64,000 nt of DNA from Cacajao melanocephalus (taxonomy: Eukaryota; Chordata; Mammalia; Primates; Pitheciidae): NCBI GenBank assembly GCA_963573385.1, contig CAUYLG010017864.1, forward strand, positions 124,001 through 188,000, read 5' to 3'. The position numbers were made by a program, and so were the translations under genes. The notes under the pieces were generated by a model. The model saw nothing but the letters and a program-made list of their open reading frames with translations. It did no database searches and was not told the DNA's origin. Shown here one piece after another: positions 36,751-50,774 of the stretch; the first letter of the stretch is position 1, and each line of letters opens with the position of its first letter.

Positions 36751-39425
36751 AACTGCCTCTACTAAACAATCCTTTCCCCATGGATTTTGTTGGTAACTTA
36801 TAATTTTGATACAATTTCAAATTTAAAGAAAAGTTGAAAGAATAGTGCAAGAAATGCCCATATACTTTTTACCCAGATTTATTAATCATTTAATATTTTG
36901 CCCCATTTGCTTCATTATTTTCTATTTATATCTATTTATATGTATGCGCTTTTAATCAGAGTAAGCTGGAGATATCAGCCCATTTATTCCTAAATATTTC
37001 AGTGTTTATTTCCTTAAAAACACAAACATTATTTCATATATCACAGTTCCATTATCAAAATCAGGATACTTAACACTGACATAATACGATACTGTTATGT
37101 AATCTACATTGCCTATTCAAATGGTACCATTTGTCCCAGCACTGGGCACAGAGCTATTCTGCTCTCCCAAACCAGTATCCAGTCCAGGATCACACACTGT
37201 ACAGTGTTGGCTTATCTCTTTAACCTCCTTTAATTTGGAACAGTTCCTCGGCCTTTTTTCTTAACCTTGACTCTTCTGAAGAGGACAGATCAGTTATTTT
37301 GTAGAATATTCTTCAATTTGGGTTTGTCTCAAGTTTCTTGATGTAAGGTAACAATTGCCATATTTCTCCACTGTAAGGATAGTATTTTCGCCTTTGTAAC
37401 TAATAAGTAATATTTTGCAAGATCCTTTGAGACAATGTAAATATTCTTTTCTTCCCTAAATTTTCACTTTTTAGTTTTAGCACCCATTGATTACTTTCTA
37501 ACTCCATCATTCCTTCTATTGTAAGGAAGAGCTTGTTCTTTACCCACATTTATTTATTTATTCATTGACTAATAAAATCAATATGAATTGATGGATTTTC
37601 ATTTTGCTGAATGAGTTTAATTTATTACTATTCAGTTATAAAATTATAATAGATTTGGCCAGTGACAGTCACTTCAGACTGGCTCCAATATGGTTTTAAA
37701 TACCCTCATTACTGAATGAGCACTTCCTGACTTTCTGGCACGAACAAGATGTTCTAGGCTCATTACTGACTTTTGCCCCAACCCTGGAATCAGCCTTTTC
37801 TCCAAAGAACTTGATTTGTTTTAATGGAAGGTGGTATTCAGAAACCAAGATCTGGCATCAGATAGAATCATTGCCATCAATGTGTCATGGCTTTTAGGTC
37901 TTCTTAGGACAGCAGCTAGGAAATATGTATAATATATCATGTATTTTATCATAAGGATGTTCAGACTGATACCTCTAATCTCAATTCAGCAACACAGGGT
38001 ACATTCTACTCTTCCTTCTTGCTGTATTTGTAACTCCAACAATGGGAAGTCTGGCTCTCATTATCCCCAATATTTTTACTCTTTTGCTAACCATTACTAC
38101 TTCAATAAGCAAACTTTATAACTAACTTTAATATTTGCTTACAGTTCTTTTTCATATACAATTTTCAGAAGTGAAATGCACAGATCTTAAGTGTGCAATT
38201 TGATGAGTAGCAGTAAATGAATTCACCCATCCAACTACACAGCTATCAAGTTATAAAACAGTTCCATGATCCCAGAAAGTTCTTCTGTCAACCACCTTCG
38301 CACCACTAGCAGCCATTTCTCTTATTTTATTTTTTTCACCATAGATTTGTGTCTGTCTGTCTGTTCTTGGCCTCGTATAAATGGGATCGTAAAGCAGCTA
38401 CTCCTTTTTGTTTTGCCTCTCTTGCTCAGCATGTCTGAGAGATTGATCCATGTCATTGTGTGCCTAACAGTTCTTTCCTTTGTATTGTTCAATAGTACAG
38501 CATTGTGTGACTATACCACATTGATCTATCTATTCTTCTGTACATAGACATTTGTTTCCAGTCATTGTCTATTATGAATAAAGTTGCTATAAACATTCTT
38601 GTAAAGTCTTTTGTGGACATATGTTTTACTTCATTAATCTTTCAAAATAACCGATTTTTGATTTTGTTCATTGTCTCTATTATTTTTCTATTTTCTATGT
38701 GATTGATTTCTTCTCTTATCCTTAGCACTTTTCTCTTTATATTTACTCTGGGTTTAATTGCTCCTCTTTTTCCAGTTTCATAAACTAGAAACCTGGGTTT
38801 TATATGGCCTCCCAAAGTGTTGGGATTATAGGCATGAGCTGCACCCGACTGACTGAATAATTTTTAGCGTTTCATTTTGCCTCCTCTACTGGCTACTTAG
38901 CTTTACCTCTTTGCATTTTTTGTTTAGAAGTTGTTTTAGGGATTGCATACGCATCCTTAGCTTATCACTAAGAGCTAATATTGGATGAAATATAAGAGCA
39001 TTACAACAGTATAATTCTATTTGTCCACTCCCAGCCTTTGTGCTATTGTTACATACATATTATATCTCAATACATTATAAATCCCAAATAGACTACTCTA
39101 ATTTTTGCTTTAAACACTCACATATTTTAAAGAAATGAAAGGAAGAAAAAATACTTTCAGCCCACTTAGCTCTTTATTTCAACTATTATATTTCTCCTAT
39201 CCTGTATTTCCATTTGGCTCATATTCGTAATTTATATCTGCTTCATGTTTCCAACATCCTTTATTAGAACTTTGAAGATATTTATTACATTTATTTATAT
39301 TCCTGTTCTTCCCACACCATTAACTCTGCTTCCTCTGGTATATGTTGTTCCGTTTTTGGTCTTTCTTTCATGATGTTTGTGTTCCTCAGAATTCTCTTGT
39401 TTTTTTTCCTTCTGAAAGCTTATCA
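36751..39425 (-). mobile_element. Mosaic of old antisense LINE-1 segments
   Basis: Read on the minus strand this is L1 with 3' parts on the left. 36780-38110 matches a long L1M-type 3' region ('ggaacagttcctcggccttt' near 37237, 'gaaaccaagatctggcatca' near 37841). 38150-38640 is late ORF2/3'UTR type ('gaataaagttgctataaaca' near 38576). 38640-38800 and 38860-39425 correspond to earlier L1 regions ('tttagggattgcatacgcat' near 38936). Joins are abrupt, so internal deletions or several insertions are likely. No frame survives. Confidence 0.65.
38806..38849 (-). mobile_element. 44-bp Alu 5' remnant
   Basis: Only the last segment of a reverse-strand Alu remains (ggcctcccaaagtgttggga to 'gagctgcacccgac'). 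No tail and no further monomer sequence are present. Confidence 0.8.
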
Positions 39426-39996
39426 GTTACCTTTACTGTTAGTGCATAACCTGGAGGAGAGTCAAACACCTAGATTGCATAGACTCCAAGTGAGTTGAGA
39501 GAAGAGCATGCCTCTAGGCACTTCAGGGTGATGTTGCATTCTGCTGTAATTCCTACGTATGTAGCAGTGCCCAGAACCTCCACTCAGGCACTGCTCTTTT
39601 CAGAGGCTGTCTTTCTCTGTGGTAATCTCTAAGTCTAAAGCATCAGCAGGACATTGCTCTTATATTTCATGCAATATTAGCTTTAAATGATAAGTTAGGG
39701 GTGTATATGTAATCCCTAGAACAACTGCAAAAAAAAGCATGCAAAGAGGCAAGTAACCAGTAGAGGAGGTAAAATGGAGTGTTAAAAGGTTTTGGTAGGG
39801 GAATATTCAGAGTGGCCTGTCCGGCAAGCCTCTATTTACTATCCTAGTCAGAATCTAGAACCTTATTCTGTTGCCTTTGAGACACACAACTATGTTCCTG
39901 TCCTATAGGGTCCATGTGGTGGGCAGTGATCCACCCAAATAAATATGAAGGAAAGAAAGAAACCAACTGGCAAGCACTTTCCAGGTGCAACCCTAG
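39426..39996. other. Single-copy non-coding DNA with a small L1 scrap
   Basis: About 39665-39745 ('gtatatgtaatccctagaac') looks like a + strand L1 scrap from the ORF1-ORF2 region. Otherwise nothing is recognisable. Confidence 0.4.
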
Positions 39997-40501
39997 TGTG
40001 TTGGTCAAGGTTCTCCAAAGAAACAAAACCAACAGGAAACTAATTAGCTCACAGGATTATGAAGGCTGGCCAAGAAGTCTCAAAGTCGGCAGTCAGCAAC
40101 TGAAGACCCAGGAAATCCAAAGTGTCATTCCAGTCTGAGTCCAAAGACCTGAGAACCAGGAGAGCCGATGGCATAAGTTCCAGTCTGAAAGCTGGCAGGC
40201 TCAAAGCCCAGGAAGAACCAATGTTTTCGTTCAAATCCAAATGTAGAAAAAGACCAATGTTCCTGCTCAAACAGTCGGTCAGAAGAATTTTCCCCTTACT
40301 CAGTCGTTTTGGGCTAGCCAAGCCTTCAACTGATTAGGTGAGGCCCACTCATATTAGGGAAGGCAATCTGCTTTACTCAGTCTACCAATTCAAATGCCAA
40401 CCTTATCCAGAAACATGCTCACAAACACACCCAGGATAATGTTTGATCAAATGTCAGGGCATCCATGGTCCAATCAAGCTGACATAAAATTACTCATCAC
40501 A
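39997..40501 (-). mobile_element. ERVL-type (MLT2-like) solo LTR, antisense
   Basis: On the plus strand it starts tgtgttggtcaaggttctcc and ends 'aattactcatcaca', the reverse complement of the family seen at 44600. 'gaacaaaaccaac'-like, 'gaagacccaggaaatccaaa', 'ggcaatctgctttactcagt' and 'aacacacccaggataatgtt' blocks are in order. Nearly full length; no internal sequence and no matching 5-bp flanks. Confidence 0.82.
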
Positions 40502-41574
40502 CCCAAAGTGTCTGTGACACTTTGCCCTCTCCCACTCTCACCCTTACCATGTCTTCCCACCCTCACCACAAAAATCTCTACAGATTTTCTCTTAGTTTTC
40601 AGGATCTGGCAGCTTCCTCTCACTTCAAGATTGGGCCCTGGGAGGAAGCCAATATTATGTGCAAGTTCATCACCTTTTATAAAAATAGAAGCTTTCCAAG
40701 CATTTAATTTCTACCTGATATAGGAAACTCCTAATTGTGGGATTACTCTAAGGCATCTCTTAAAAAGGTACAGAAGACTCATTAGCAATTTTCCAACTTC
40801 CCTGCCCTGAAAGAAGTGTAAGAGGAAAACACCGACTTGTTATTAATCAAATTATGTCTGCCTGGCTTTCTGTGGTTTTGTTTTTAATAAATGACTGCTA
40901 ATAGTTGAAATTCAATATACTAGATATAAGAAATATGACAGGTCATGGGTCGAAAGAAGTCAACAATAGGAAGTGGAAATTCTGAATAAGGCAATTAATG
41001 AGATTCACTGAGTGATAAATATAGTACATCGTGTGAGTATTTAGTCCCAGAAGAAAATAATGTTGTAGACTTATTGATGGTGCCAGATTTCCCCTCCCGT
41101 GAGGGAGCATTTCCCAGCCTTTCTTCCAAACCTCCCCTTACTCCACACCCTGCACTTCTTTTCCTAATGGGTTTCTGACGTCCCAGTTAGAGAATGGTGC
41201 AGAGTGAATGGAGAGGCGCAGTGTGTCAGGCTGAAAAACAAAGCCAGAGAAATCTGCCAAGCATCAAAGTGCTGTTAAAACCTGGAGCTGGGCTCTAGTG
41301 TGGTCTGTTTGTGTTTTATGTTGCATTTCAAGAAGGTTAGACCAGCCTCTTGGTTCTTGAAGAAGAGGGGAGTAGATGAGATTTCCACTGCACTATTACT
41401 CATTCCTTTGTCCTGTGGAGAGCAGAGTTACAGCCACTGTTCCAGAGTGAGGCATGCTTATGTTTACTCATATATTTCTTTGTGTTTTCCTTCCTACCAG
41501 GCCAGGTGGTCTCAGAAGAGGTAACTGGTTGCCAGGATGCACAGTCTATGAAAGCCAGAAGTAATTCTGGAGAT
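40502..41574. other. Single-copy non-coding DNA
   Basis: No recognisable repeat or exon. Several short open frames overlap on both strands. Confidence 0.4.
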
Positions 41575-41725
41575 CTTCCAATCACCTGTCACTTTACAGT
41601 GGAGGAAACTGAGGCCCAGGTGGAGTCAGTAGTTTACTTGAGATCTCACAGTTGCAGAGGTGGACTAGAAGCCAGGTGATCTGATTCCTAAACCAGTGGA
41701 TTTTCCATTACACTGAGACTTCTTC
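41575..41725 (-). repeat. MIR SINE
   Basis: 'agtggaggaaactgaggccc', 'gagatctcacagttgcagag' and 'ccaggtgatctgattcctaa' are the MIR core and flank in reverse orientation. Confidence 0.78.
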
Positions 41726-41779
41726 ACATTAATATTGATTTTTAAAATCTGTTCTTTAAGACTTTCAACTGTTGCATGA

Positions 41780-42101
<322 letters not shown>

Positions 42102-42790
42102 TTTGATTTTTTTTTTTAAATGAATGAATGATCTTGGCTTTCAGAGGTAGTGCTTTTATTCCTATTTATTTCTACAGTTTGCTTCCTTAAATTAACCTTT
42201 TCTTGGTGGTGGGGAAGTTAGTGGGTAGAAATAAAGTAGCCTCATTTGAAACAATGAGCCTTAGCTTTTATTTTTTGATGCAGGGGTTTATAAAGCCAGA
42301 GTTGAAGAAAAGCTAGAGATGGGGCACAGAGACCCCCCTCCTTGCTTTCCCAACCCTGAACAACACACAGTCAGTGGGTTGTTCACTCACTTGTCAGCCT
42401 ACATGCTTTCTTAGAGCTGCTATAATGTGTCAAGTTGTGTACAATGCTGGGCATATAGAGCTAAAGTATATGATTTTCATTATTCAGGCAGCTGAGAAGA
42501 CACAGCCCAATGAATCGATTTCTTGCCAGCATGTTACAGGCCATAATGGAAGTATGCACAGGTGCTGTGGAGGTACAAGAGAGACACCTGGCCCAGGAGA
42601 CACCGATTACATCACACTGTCATTCTCATTTACACATGTGTTGCGTCATAGTTACCTATTCTCCCCAGCATCCTACATAATACTAGCTCATGGTAGTTGA
42701 CAAATAATTGTTAAATGAATGAATGCATAGCTAAGCATTACAGATTTTGTAAATACAGTATAGAATGGGGAAGGACCCAGGACTTTTTAC
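42102..42790. other. Non-coding DNA with ancient-repeat traces
   Basis: A pattern like the 11365-11580 repeat is faint at 42400-42600 and a MIR/L2-type end ('gttaaatgaatgaatgcata') lies near 42711. No exon. Confidence 0.4.
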
Positions 42791-42797
42791 ACCCACA

Positions 42798-42960
42798 GGT
42801 AGCCAACCGGCAGCCACAGGCCTGAATCTGATCCACTGATCCACTGTCTTTTGCCCATGCCGTGTTTTTTTTTTTTTAATTGAGCCATCTTTACTTAAAA
42901 ATGCTAATTTCCAGCTTCTCGTGTAAGATCAGAAATATCTGGAAATACTTTGCACTTATT
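42798..42960 (+). mobile_element. Possible hAT-type DNA transposon fragment
   Basis: 'agccaaccggcagccacagg' followed by a T-run and 'atctttacttaaaaatgcta' resembles short non-autonomous hAT elements. Ends are not defined. Confidence 0.3.
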
Positions 42961-43007
42961 CCAGAATGACTCCAACTTGTTGGAGCTAAGTAGAATTTAG
43001 ATCCTAT

Positions 43008-43490
43008 GATGATTAATTTCATGTGTGGATTTGACTGGACTAAGCAGGGGCCCAGATAGCTGGGAAAACAACATCTCTGGGTGTGTCTGTGGGGGTGTTT
43101 CTGGAACAGGTGTGAATCAGTAGACTGAGTAAAGAAGATCCATCCTCACCAATGTGGGCAGGCATCACTCAGCCCATTGAGGGCTCAAATAAAACAAAAA
43201 AGCAGAGGAAGGGTAAATTCTATCTTCCAGAGCTGGGACATCTTCCCTTAGATGTCAGAGCTTCTGGTTCTCAACCCTTTGGACTTCGGAACTTACACCA
43301 TCAGTTCTCCCGATTATTATGCATTTGAATTCAGACTTAATTACTTCACTGCTTTTCCTGTTTCTCCAGCTTGCAGACAGCAGATGGTGGCTCTTCTAGG
43401 CCCCCATAATTGCATGAGCCAACTCCCATAATCTCCTTATATATCTATCCAGTGCATTCCATTTCTCCGAAGAATGCTGACCAACAAAGA
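43008..43490 (+). mobile_element. ERVL-type (MLT2-like) solo LTR
   Basis: 'gatgattaatttcatgtgtg', 'ctgggtgtgtctgtgggggt', 'gtagactgagtaaagaagat', 'cccccataattgcatgagcc' and a decayed 'tctccgaagaatgctgacca' end follow the order of the 44600 copy. More diverged than that copy. Confidence 0.78.
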
Positions 43491-43934
43491 TCCCCTTTGA
43501 TCAAGCAGGAGTCCCGAGTTGTCCATGGTCCTACCTGTCATAATGAGAAAACTCTTCTCATTTGTCTTACAGGTCCTGGAGGCATTTGATTATTGGTCTG
43601 GACACTCACAGGAAACCCATGTAGGGAACAGCAAGCATACCTAGGAAAACTAGGAGAGAATTCTTGGAGTTTGAAGGACTTGTAGAAGTGCAATGTCAAG
43701 GAATGCATGATTGAGCCAAGCTGAAGAGAGGGAGGCTGGCCTGCAGGAGAAGAGATCCTTTACTGGTACCTGAATTGGCTCCTGCCAAGGTTATCTCTGC
43801 CAATGAGGAAGCTTTTCCTCTAGCCTCTCTCCTGGAAGGGATATTTTCAATCGACTCTGGCTTTTCATATACGACTGAATAGCCTATTTGTTGAGGTTCA
43901 CGTGTAGGGATCTGCAAGGAAGTCTGAATCCTGT
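43491..43934. other. Single-copy non-coding DNA
   Basis: Nothing recognisable apart from short open frames. Confidence 0.4.
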
Positions 43935-44045
43935 GATCCATCCAAACCCTCATTTTATACTTGAAGAAACTGAGGCTGAGAGAGGGGAAGTGACTTGGCC
44001 AAGGCCACACAGCAAGGTCAAGATCCAAGATTAAAACCAATTGCT
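43935..44045 (-). repeat. MIR SINE
   Basis: 'cattttatacttgaagaaac', 'tgaggctgagagaggggaag' and 'ggccaaggccacacagcaag' are the MIR core in reverse orientation, fairly well preserved. Confidence 0.82.
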
Positions 44046-44599
44046 TCTCTGTTTTGCAATAAAGACAAAGGGAATGAGAGAGAAGAGGTAGGTGTGGGGA
44101 GGCAACATGATAAGATGGAACAAGTGTTCTGCTTCTAGAATAACTAGAAATTTGAACTCAGAAGGCTTCTTCTTTTCTTTTAAGAAAGAAGTGTTTTTAT
44201 AATCTAACTTCTGTGGCTGGTAGGGAAAAAAATGTCCTTCAAGTCCCCAAGGAATGTTACGAAAACCTCCATTAAATTCTAGTCTTCAAATCTGTCTGAG
44301 TCCTAGTAACTATAATAAACTCTGGGAGTGTTTCCTTAGGGTTGCTCTTTTAGGGTGGAGAGGGGCAGCAAAAAAGAATAGGCAAGTTTTCATGAGAAAA
44401 GCTTGTAAATAGGCAAGCATAACCAGAAAATGTATAAATTGGGATGGCTTTATAATTAGGCACAGCCTAATTGTGCTTATGTGTCCAGTCAAGGAACTCC
44501 AGAGTCCCAGGGGAGGAAGGTGTTGGGGATGAGGGAGTAAGATTGGGCTGGGGGTCGTAGGCTATGTAAGGCATCATGCTCCTTCCCATGGAGAGCATG
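44046..44599. other. Single-copy non-coding DNA
   Basis: No recognisable repeat or exon. It ends in the target word gcatg of the following LTR. Confidence 0.4.
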
Positions 44600-45138
44600 T
44601 GTGATAGTTAATATTAGGTGTCAACTTGATTCGATTGAAGGATGCAAAGTATTATTCCTGGGGGTGTCTGTGAGGGTGTTGCCAAAGAAGATTAATATTT
44701 GAGTCAGTGGACTGGGAGAGGCAGACTCACCCTCAATCCGGGTGGGCATCATCTAATCAGCTGCCACCGCAGCTAGAATAAAAACAGGAGGAGGAACGTG
44801 GAAGGAGTAGACTGGCTGAGTCTTCCAACATTCATTTACTCTCGTGCTGGATGCTTCCTGCCCTCGAACATCAGACTCCAAGTTCTTCATCTTTTGGACT
44901 CTTGAATTTACACCAGTGGTTTGCTGGGGGCTCTGGGGCCTTCAGAAGGCTGCCCTGTCAGCTTCCCTACTTTTGAAGTCTGGGAACTCAAACTGGCTTC
45001 CCTGCTCTTCAGCTTGCAGACAGCCTATTGTGGGACTTCACCTTGTGATCGTGTAAGTCAATAGTCCTTAATAAGCTCCTCCTCATTTATGCATCTATCC
45101 TATTAGTTCTGTCCCTCTAGAGAACCCTGACTAATATA
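44600..45138 (+). mobile_element. Full-length ERVL-type (MLT2-like) solo LTR with 5-bp TSD
   Basis: 539 bp from tgtgatagttaatattaggt to 'gaaccctgactaatata'. The word gcatg flanks it exactly (44595-44599 and 45139-45143), the 5-bp duplication expected for this retroviral class. The 3' part carries an AATAAG-like signal ('ccttaataagctcctcctca' near 45067). No gag, pol or env remains, so it is a solo LTR produced by recombination. The final CA has become TA. Confidence 0.88.
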
Positions 45139-45420
45139 GCATGTGCATGTGCTATTCCCTTCGCTTGGAATGCTTGCCCCACTCTGACCCTAAGCACCAC
45201 CACACCCTTCCTTCCCTGAGCTGAGGCTCTGCTGAAGTGTTCCCTGGGCAACCTGCACTTCTGCTTCACAGCACTCAAAACGTTTGTCACTTGTGTAATT
45301 GGTTGCTTATGCCAGGCTTCCATATTACATGAGAAGCTCCATTCATGACAGTGGTGTCTGCCTGGCCGATTGTACCATCTCACTAAGTATTTAGCAATGG
45401 GCTTTATGAGGTTATCCCTG
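45139..45420 (+). repeat. LINE-2 (L2) 3' region
   Basis: 'catgtgctattcccttcgct', 'tggaatgcttgcccc', 'ctgctgaagtgttccctggg' and 'catattacatgagaagctcc' are L2 3' blocks. It begins right at the LTR boundary. Confidence 0.72.
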
Positions 45421-46009
45421 CCTCCAGCACCTCACAATTTTTATGGTGACCATTCAGAGGGCAGCTAAGCAGAAAAGAAGTTTTTAACAAGGCTGTTTCT
45501 GGGCTGTTTTCCCTCTGAGTACTACCTGGCAAGTCACATCTTCAAAGGAGTGTGCCCGAAGAGTCAGGTCTGGCAGAGAGAGGATTTATTGCCCTCAGTT
45601 TAAACAAGCAATCTAGACATAACTTCCAAAGGCATTGGCTGCTTGGAAGAAGTGAGTCCCTTGGGTCATTCCCCTCACTATTGTGGACGCATGGCTGAGC
45701 AGGCCAGAAATACCACACAGGTGGACTGAGAACAAAATGATTTCAGATATAGAAGCCCCAAGGTGACATCCCAAGAATAGGTGCTCAGAATTACATGACT
45801 TGGTTTTCTGTTAAGCTATTTCTGTCTTAGATAATTATAGCATAGGCTCTTGGCCAGTGGAGGGGCTTAATTGATTTTAATTCTCCTGTAAAGATTCTCT
45901 TAAGTAAAAATAAACCATTTGCAAACTGGAGTTTGTTGCATTATTGGTAACAACTTACTTTGCACACACCTCATAGCACACTGGCTAATAGCCTCCCCCA
46001 AATAACTAA
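45421..46009. other. Single-copy non-coding DNA
   Basis: No recognisable repeat or exon. Confidence 0.4.
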
Positions 46010-46190
46010 CATGTAGGCACTTTGCAAACATATGCAAAGTGCTTTTACATATTATCCTATTAGATCTTCACAACATGACAGGTAGGTATTAGCACCATCA
46101 TACCTATTTTATGGTTTTCCAAACAGAGGTCTCCAAAAGTTAGGAAAACTGCATAGTCACAGAGCCAGTGGAGCCAGAGCTGAGGCGTGG
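46010..46190 (-). repeat. MIR SINE
   Basis: 'caaagtgcttttacatatta', 'tcctattagatcttcacaac', 'gacaggtaggtattagcacc' and 'atagtcacagagccagtgga' match MIR in reverse orientation. Confidence 0.78.
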
Positions 46191-47205
46191 ACAGGCTGCT
46201 CCCCTTCCACCTGCCAGGCCCCTCTTGCCCAACTCATGAGGTCCAAAGTTTTCTCAAAAACCTGGCTGACGTTGATGTTGGAACCTGGAGCATTGCCCTC
46301 CAGCAGACAGGCAGGCCTGGACATTGGCATGTCACCATGGGTCCAATCTGATAATTTCCAGTTGGAATCCAAGAAAAAGAAAAGCTCTCCACATGCCAAC
46401 AACATTGTTATTAAGTTCTCTTGACCCAGCTACCCAACAGTGACCCCGAACATTTGGTCTCTCCAGGGTGTGTATGGGAGTGAGGGGCAGCTAGGCACAT
46501 AGCCTTGAGCACTTTGCGCTTGAAGAGACAAGGACAGGGGTCTGAATTTACGGGAACCCTGCACAGGGGCTGGCTTTGGGAAGCATGCCCAATAGCCATG
46601 TGGAAGTTCACTGCATTAAGGTGAATTACACCAGGTGGGATGAGAACAGGACAAGGAAGTAGAGGTCGGGCCTGCTTTTCAAAATCAGCCTAGGGCTATT
46701 GTCCCCAGAAGAGATCAACCTCAGGAGAGACAAGAGTCCTAGACACAAAACAAAAGAGTAATAAGGGAGGAAGCAAATGAAGTTGCTTATCTCATTTATT
46801 TATTTTTCTCTCCCATTTCCGCCTATGCTCCTTCAGCTGAACTCCCGCTGGTCTCTGGTTTCCTGCCCACTATCTGGCCAATAACCTCCCCATGAGCATC
46901 CCCAGCCCCTCAGTGCTCCCTGTAATCTCTTCTCCAGGCTTTGCTGAGGATGGTATTTACCGCCACACAGGATTTCCGTGGGTGATAACAGCAGGGCCTG
47001 GTTGGCTTGTCCCTCTGTTCAGAGCCAACCCTCTGCTTCTTGCGGTGTCTTCTTACAGCAAGGGAAGAATCCTAATTTCTCCCAAGAATGTGACTCTCTT
47101 TAAGTGTCTTACCTACACCCAACAATTAAGCAAGCTTCTAGATGAGCAACCCCTCACTCTCACATCCTCAACACTTTGGATTAAGAATTGACATTTTTTT
47201 TAAAA
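46191..47205. other. Single-copy non-coding DNA
   Basis: About 1 kb without a recognisable repeat. Open frames up to 99 codons lack domains and splice context. Confidence 0.4.
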
Positions 47206-47787
<582 letters not shown>

Positions 47788-47839
47788 CTAGCTTTTCACT
47801 CAAAAAATTATGTGCCTTACAGGGTGATGTGTTCTTTGT

Positions 47840-48070
47840 TTTTTAACTTTCTACTGATGTGTAATGCATATTCAGACAAGTACACAAGTCAGAGCTCAAT
47901 ACATTTTCACAAAGTGGACAAACACGTGTCATCCACACCAGATCAATAACGAGTATTTCCCACGGCCAGAAGTCCTTGTCTGCACCTCGGCCTCATCACT
48001 GCCCACCTCCTTCCCACCCAGTGTAACCACTGTCCCGACTTCGAGCACCACACATCAGGTTTGCCTCCTG
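47840..48070 (-). mobile_element. Old LINE-1 3' fragment, antisense
   Basis: 'actgatgtgtaatgcatatt', 'gctcaatacattttcacaaa' and 'catccacaccagatcaataa' follow the antisense L1M 3' region also seen at 38150-38330. Confidence 0.5.
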
Positions 48071-48552
48071 GGGGTCACTTTTCAGAAGCTGATTCCAGAA
48101 ATGCAGAGAAAAGACTTTCCTTTTTCTTCATCAATAATGCCTGAAGTTGGGGAGGCTTGTGGAGCCTGTCTTGGGTGTTCTATGTTACTTATAACTGTCA
48201 AGATCCCTAACCCTTAACACCACATAAACCGGAGGAATCATAGAGACAGGATTATCTCAGAGAGAAACACAGCAGTGGGCAGCCGGCCAAGTGTGGAGGA
48301 AAGTGAGATGAGATCAACAAGATGAAGGCATTGTCAAGAGGCAGGAGCTGCAAGAGGTCGGGGCCCCCAGAGACAGCCTGAAAAGAAGGCAGGAAACTTA
48401 AATATATGCTCATATTTTTACCAAAGGGAGAGGGAAAAGAATTCCAACCCCTTCCCGCAGTCTTCCTCCCATCATTGTCTCTTTCCATTTCTTCCCCATT
48501 CTAGAGACACTATTGTAAGCAAAACCACACCCTCTACCTCTTTACTTCAAAC
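48071..48552. other. Single-copy non-coding DNA
   Basis: No recognisable repeat or exon. Confidence 0.4.
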
Positions 48553-48592
48553 ACTCATTGCACAATAGAAATATAATGTGAGACATATGTAA

Positions 48593-49163
<571 letters not shown>

Positions 49164-49603
49164 ACATATGTAATTTAAAATTTTTTAGTAACCACATTAA
49201 GAGGTGAAAAGAGACAGATGAAATTAATTCTAATGCTTTCTTTAACCCAATATTATACAAACTATTATCATTTCACATGTAATCATTATTTAATAAAATG
49301 ATTACTAAGATAGCTTACATTTTCACTTGTACTGAGTCTTTGAAATTGGGTGTGTATTTTACATACACAGCACATCTTAATTTGTACTGCCATGTGTCAA
49401 GCATTCAACAAACACACATGGTTAAAAGTTATCATGTCAGATATTGTAGTTCTAACCAATTTATAAGATGCTATCAATATCCTAAATCACCTTTTTGAAA
49501 GGTGATACATATGTAAAGATTCTAGGCTATAGTTTTAATATAAATTTTATCAATTTTAATTAACAAAAGTTTTAATTGAAAAATTAATATCAATTTTAAT
49601 ATA

Positions 49604-49886
49604 GGCTGGGTGCAGTGGTTCACACCTGTAATCCCACAGCACTTTGGGAGATCAAGGCAGGTGGATCACTTGAGCCCAGGAGTTCAAGAACAGCCTGGGC
49701 AACATAACAAAACCTCAGCTCTACAAAAAATATGAAATTTAGCCAGGCAGGGCTGGGTCCCAGCTACTCAGGAGGCTGAGGTGGGAGGATGGCTTGAGCC
49801 CTGGAGGCGGAGCTTGCAGTGAGCTGAGGTTGCACCATAGCACTCCAGCCTGAATGACAGAGTGAGACCTTGTCTCAGAAAAGAAA
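49604..49886 (+). mobile_element. AluJ-like element with exact 9-bp TSD
   Basis: Starts ggctgggtgcagtggttcac, lacks about 20 bases around the middle linker, and ends in a mixed A/G tail. The word tttaatata flanks it exactly (49595-49603 and 49887-49895). Confidence 0.93.
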
Positions 49887-50726
49887 TTTAATATAAATTT
49901 ACTTCCTTAATTATAAAAAATATATTTGGAAGCTACAGAAAAAAAAGTACCTGCAAGTTCTAAAACAAGGGCGAGGATGATCACTTTTTAGCACTAGGTG
50001 CGTTGGGACTTCTTTGTGGTTCTTTTGCTCATCGTACAGCAAATGGAAACTAAAGGTGGAAAACTAAATTACCACACAGCCACTTACTGGAGACAAACAT
50101 CCAGATGTCCAAAGGGTCATGACTGTCAGCATAAAAGTCCAGGCAGGGTGACCCCTGGGGACAGCGGCAAGTTTGTCCCATGGCCTGACAACTCTCCTGT
50201 TTCATCAGCAATTCTCTAGCGTACCAGGAGCTTGCACCAGCCAAATCTAGAAACCTGGACTCAGCCCAGCATCATGGGAAGCTGCCCTGGCAGTTTTAGG
50301 AGATGCAGTTGGTCCCTTCCACCAGGGCCTTGTGGAAGATCCATCTAGAATGGTCACATCTTTGCGCCTCTGCAACCATGCACCCGACTGTCCCAACTCC
50401 ATCACCACCGAAGCCCCCTCCCTTGTGCTGCCTGGTGTTTATTGGGGAGGCCATGAAGACTCCCTTTCTCAGGAAGTCTTTAAAAGGAGGGGAAATGTCC
50501 CTTTTGTTGAGGACTCAGGTGGGAAGAGGAGTGAAGGCAAGGGATGAATTCACTGCCCTTTCAAAACCCCTTCCAACCTCAGATCTTTCCAGCATTTTCT
50601 CTCACATATATTTGGACCTAAGCTTAAAAACATGGCCTGGGTAATAAGGAGGTTGATTAACTAGTTTATATCTAATTGCCCTTCCAACCCAAACATTCCA
50701 GGGTGCTAGGACACCATTCATTCCTC

Positions 50727-50734
<8 letters not shown>
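49887..50734. other. Single-copy non-coding DNA
   Basis: No recognisable repeat or exon. Overlapping open frames up to 113 codons lack domains. Confidence 0.4.

Positions 50735-50772
<38 letters not shown>
50735..50772. repeat. (CA)n microsatellite
   Basis: About 19 nearly uninterrupted CA units. Confidence 0.97.

Positions 50773-50774
<2 letters not shown>

Noticed and set aside
44600..45138. Retroviral coding genes next to the LTRs
   Set aside because: All four ERVL-type LTRs and both MaLR LTRs are solitary; no gag, pol or env-like frame lies beside them.
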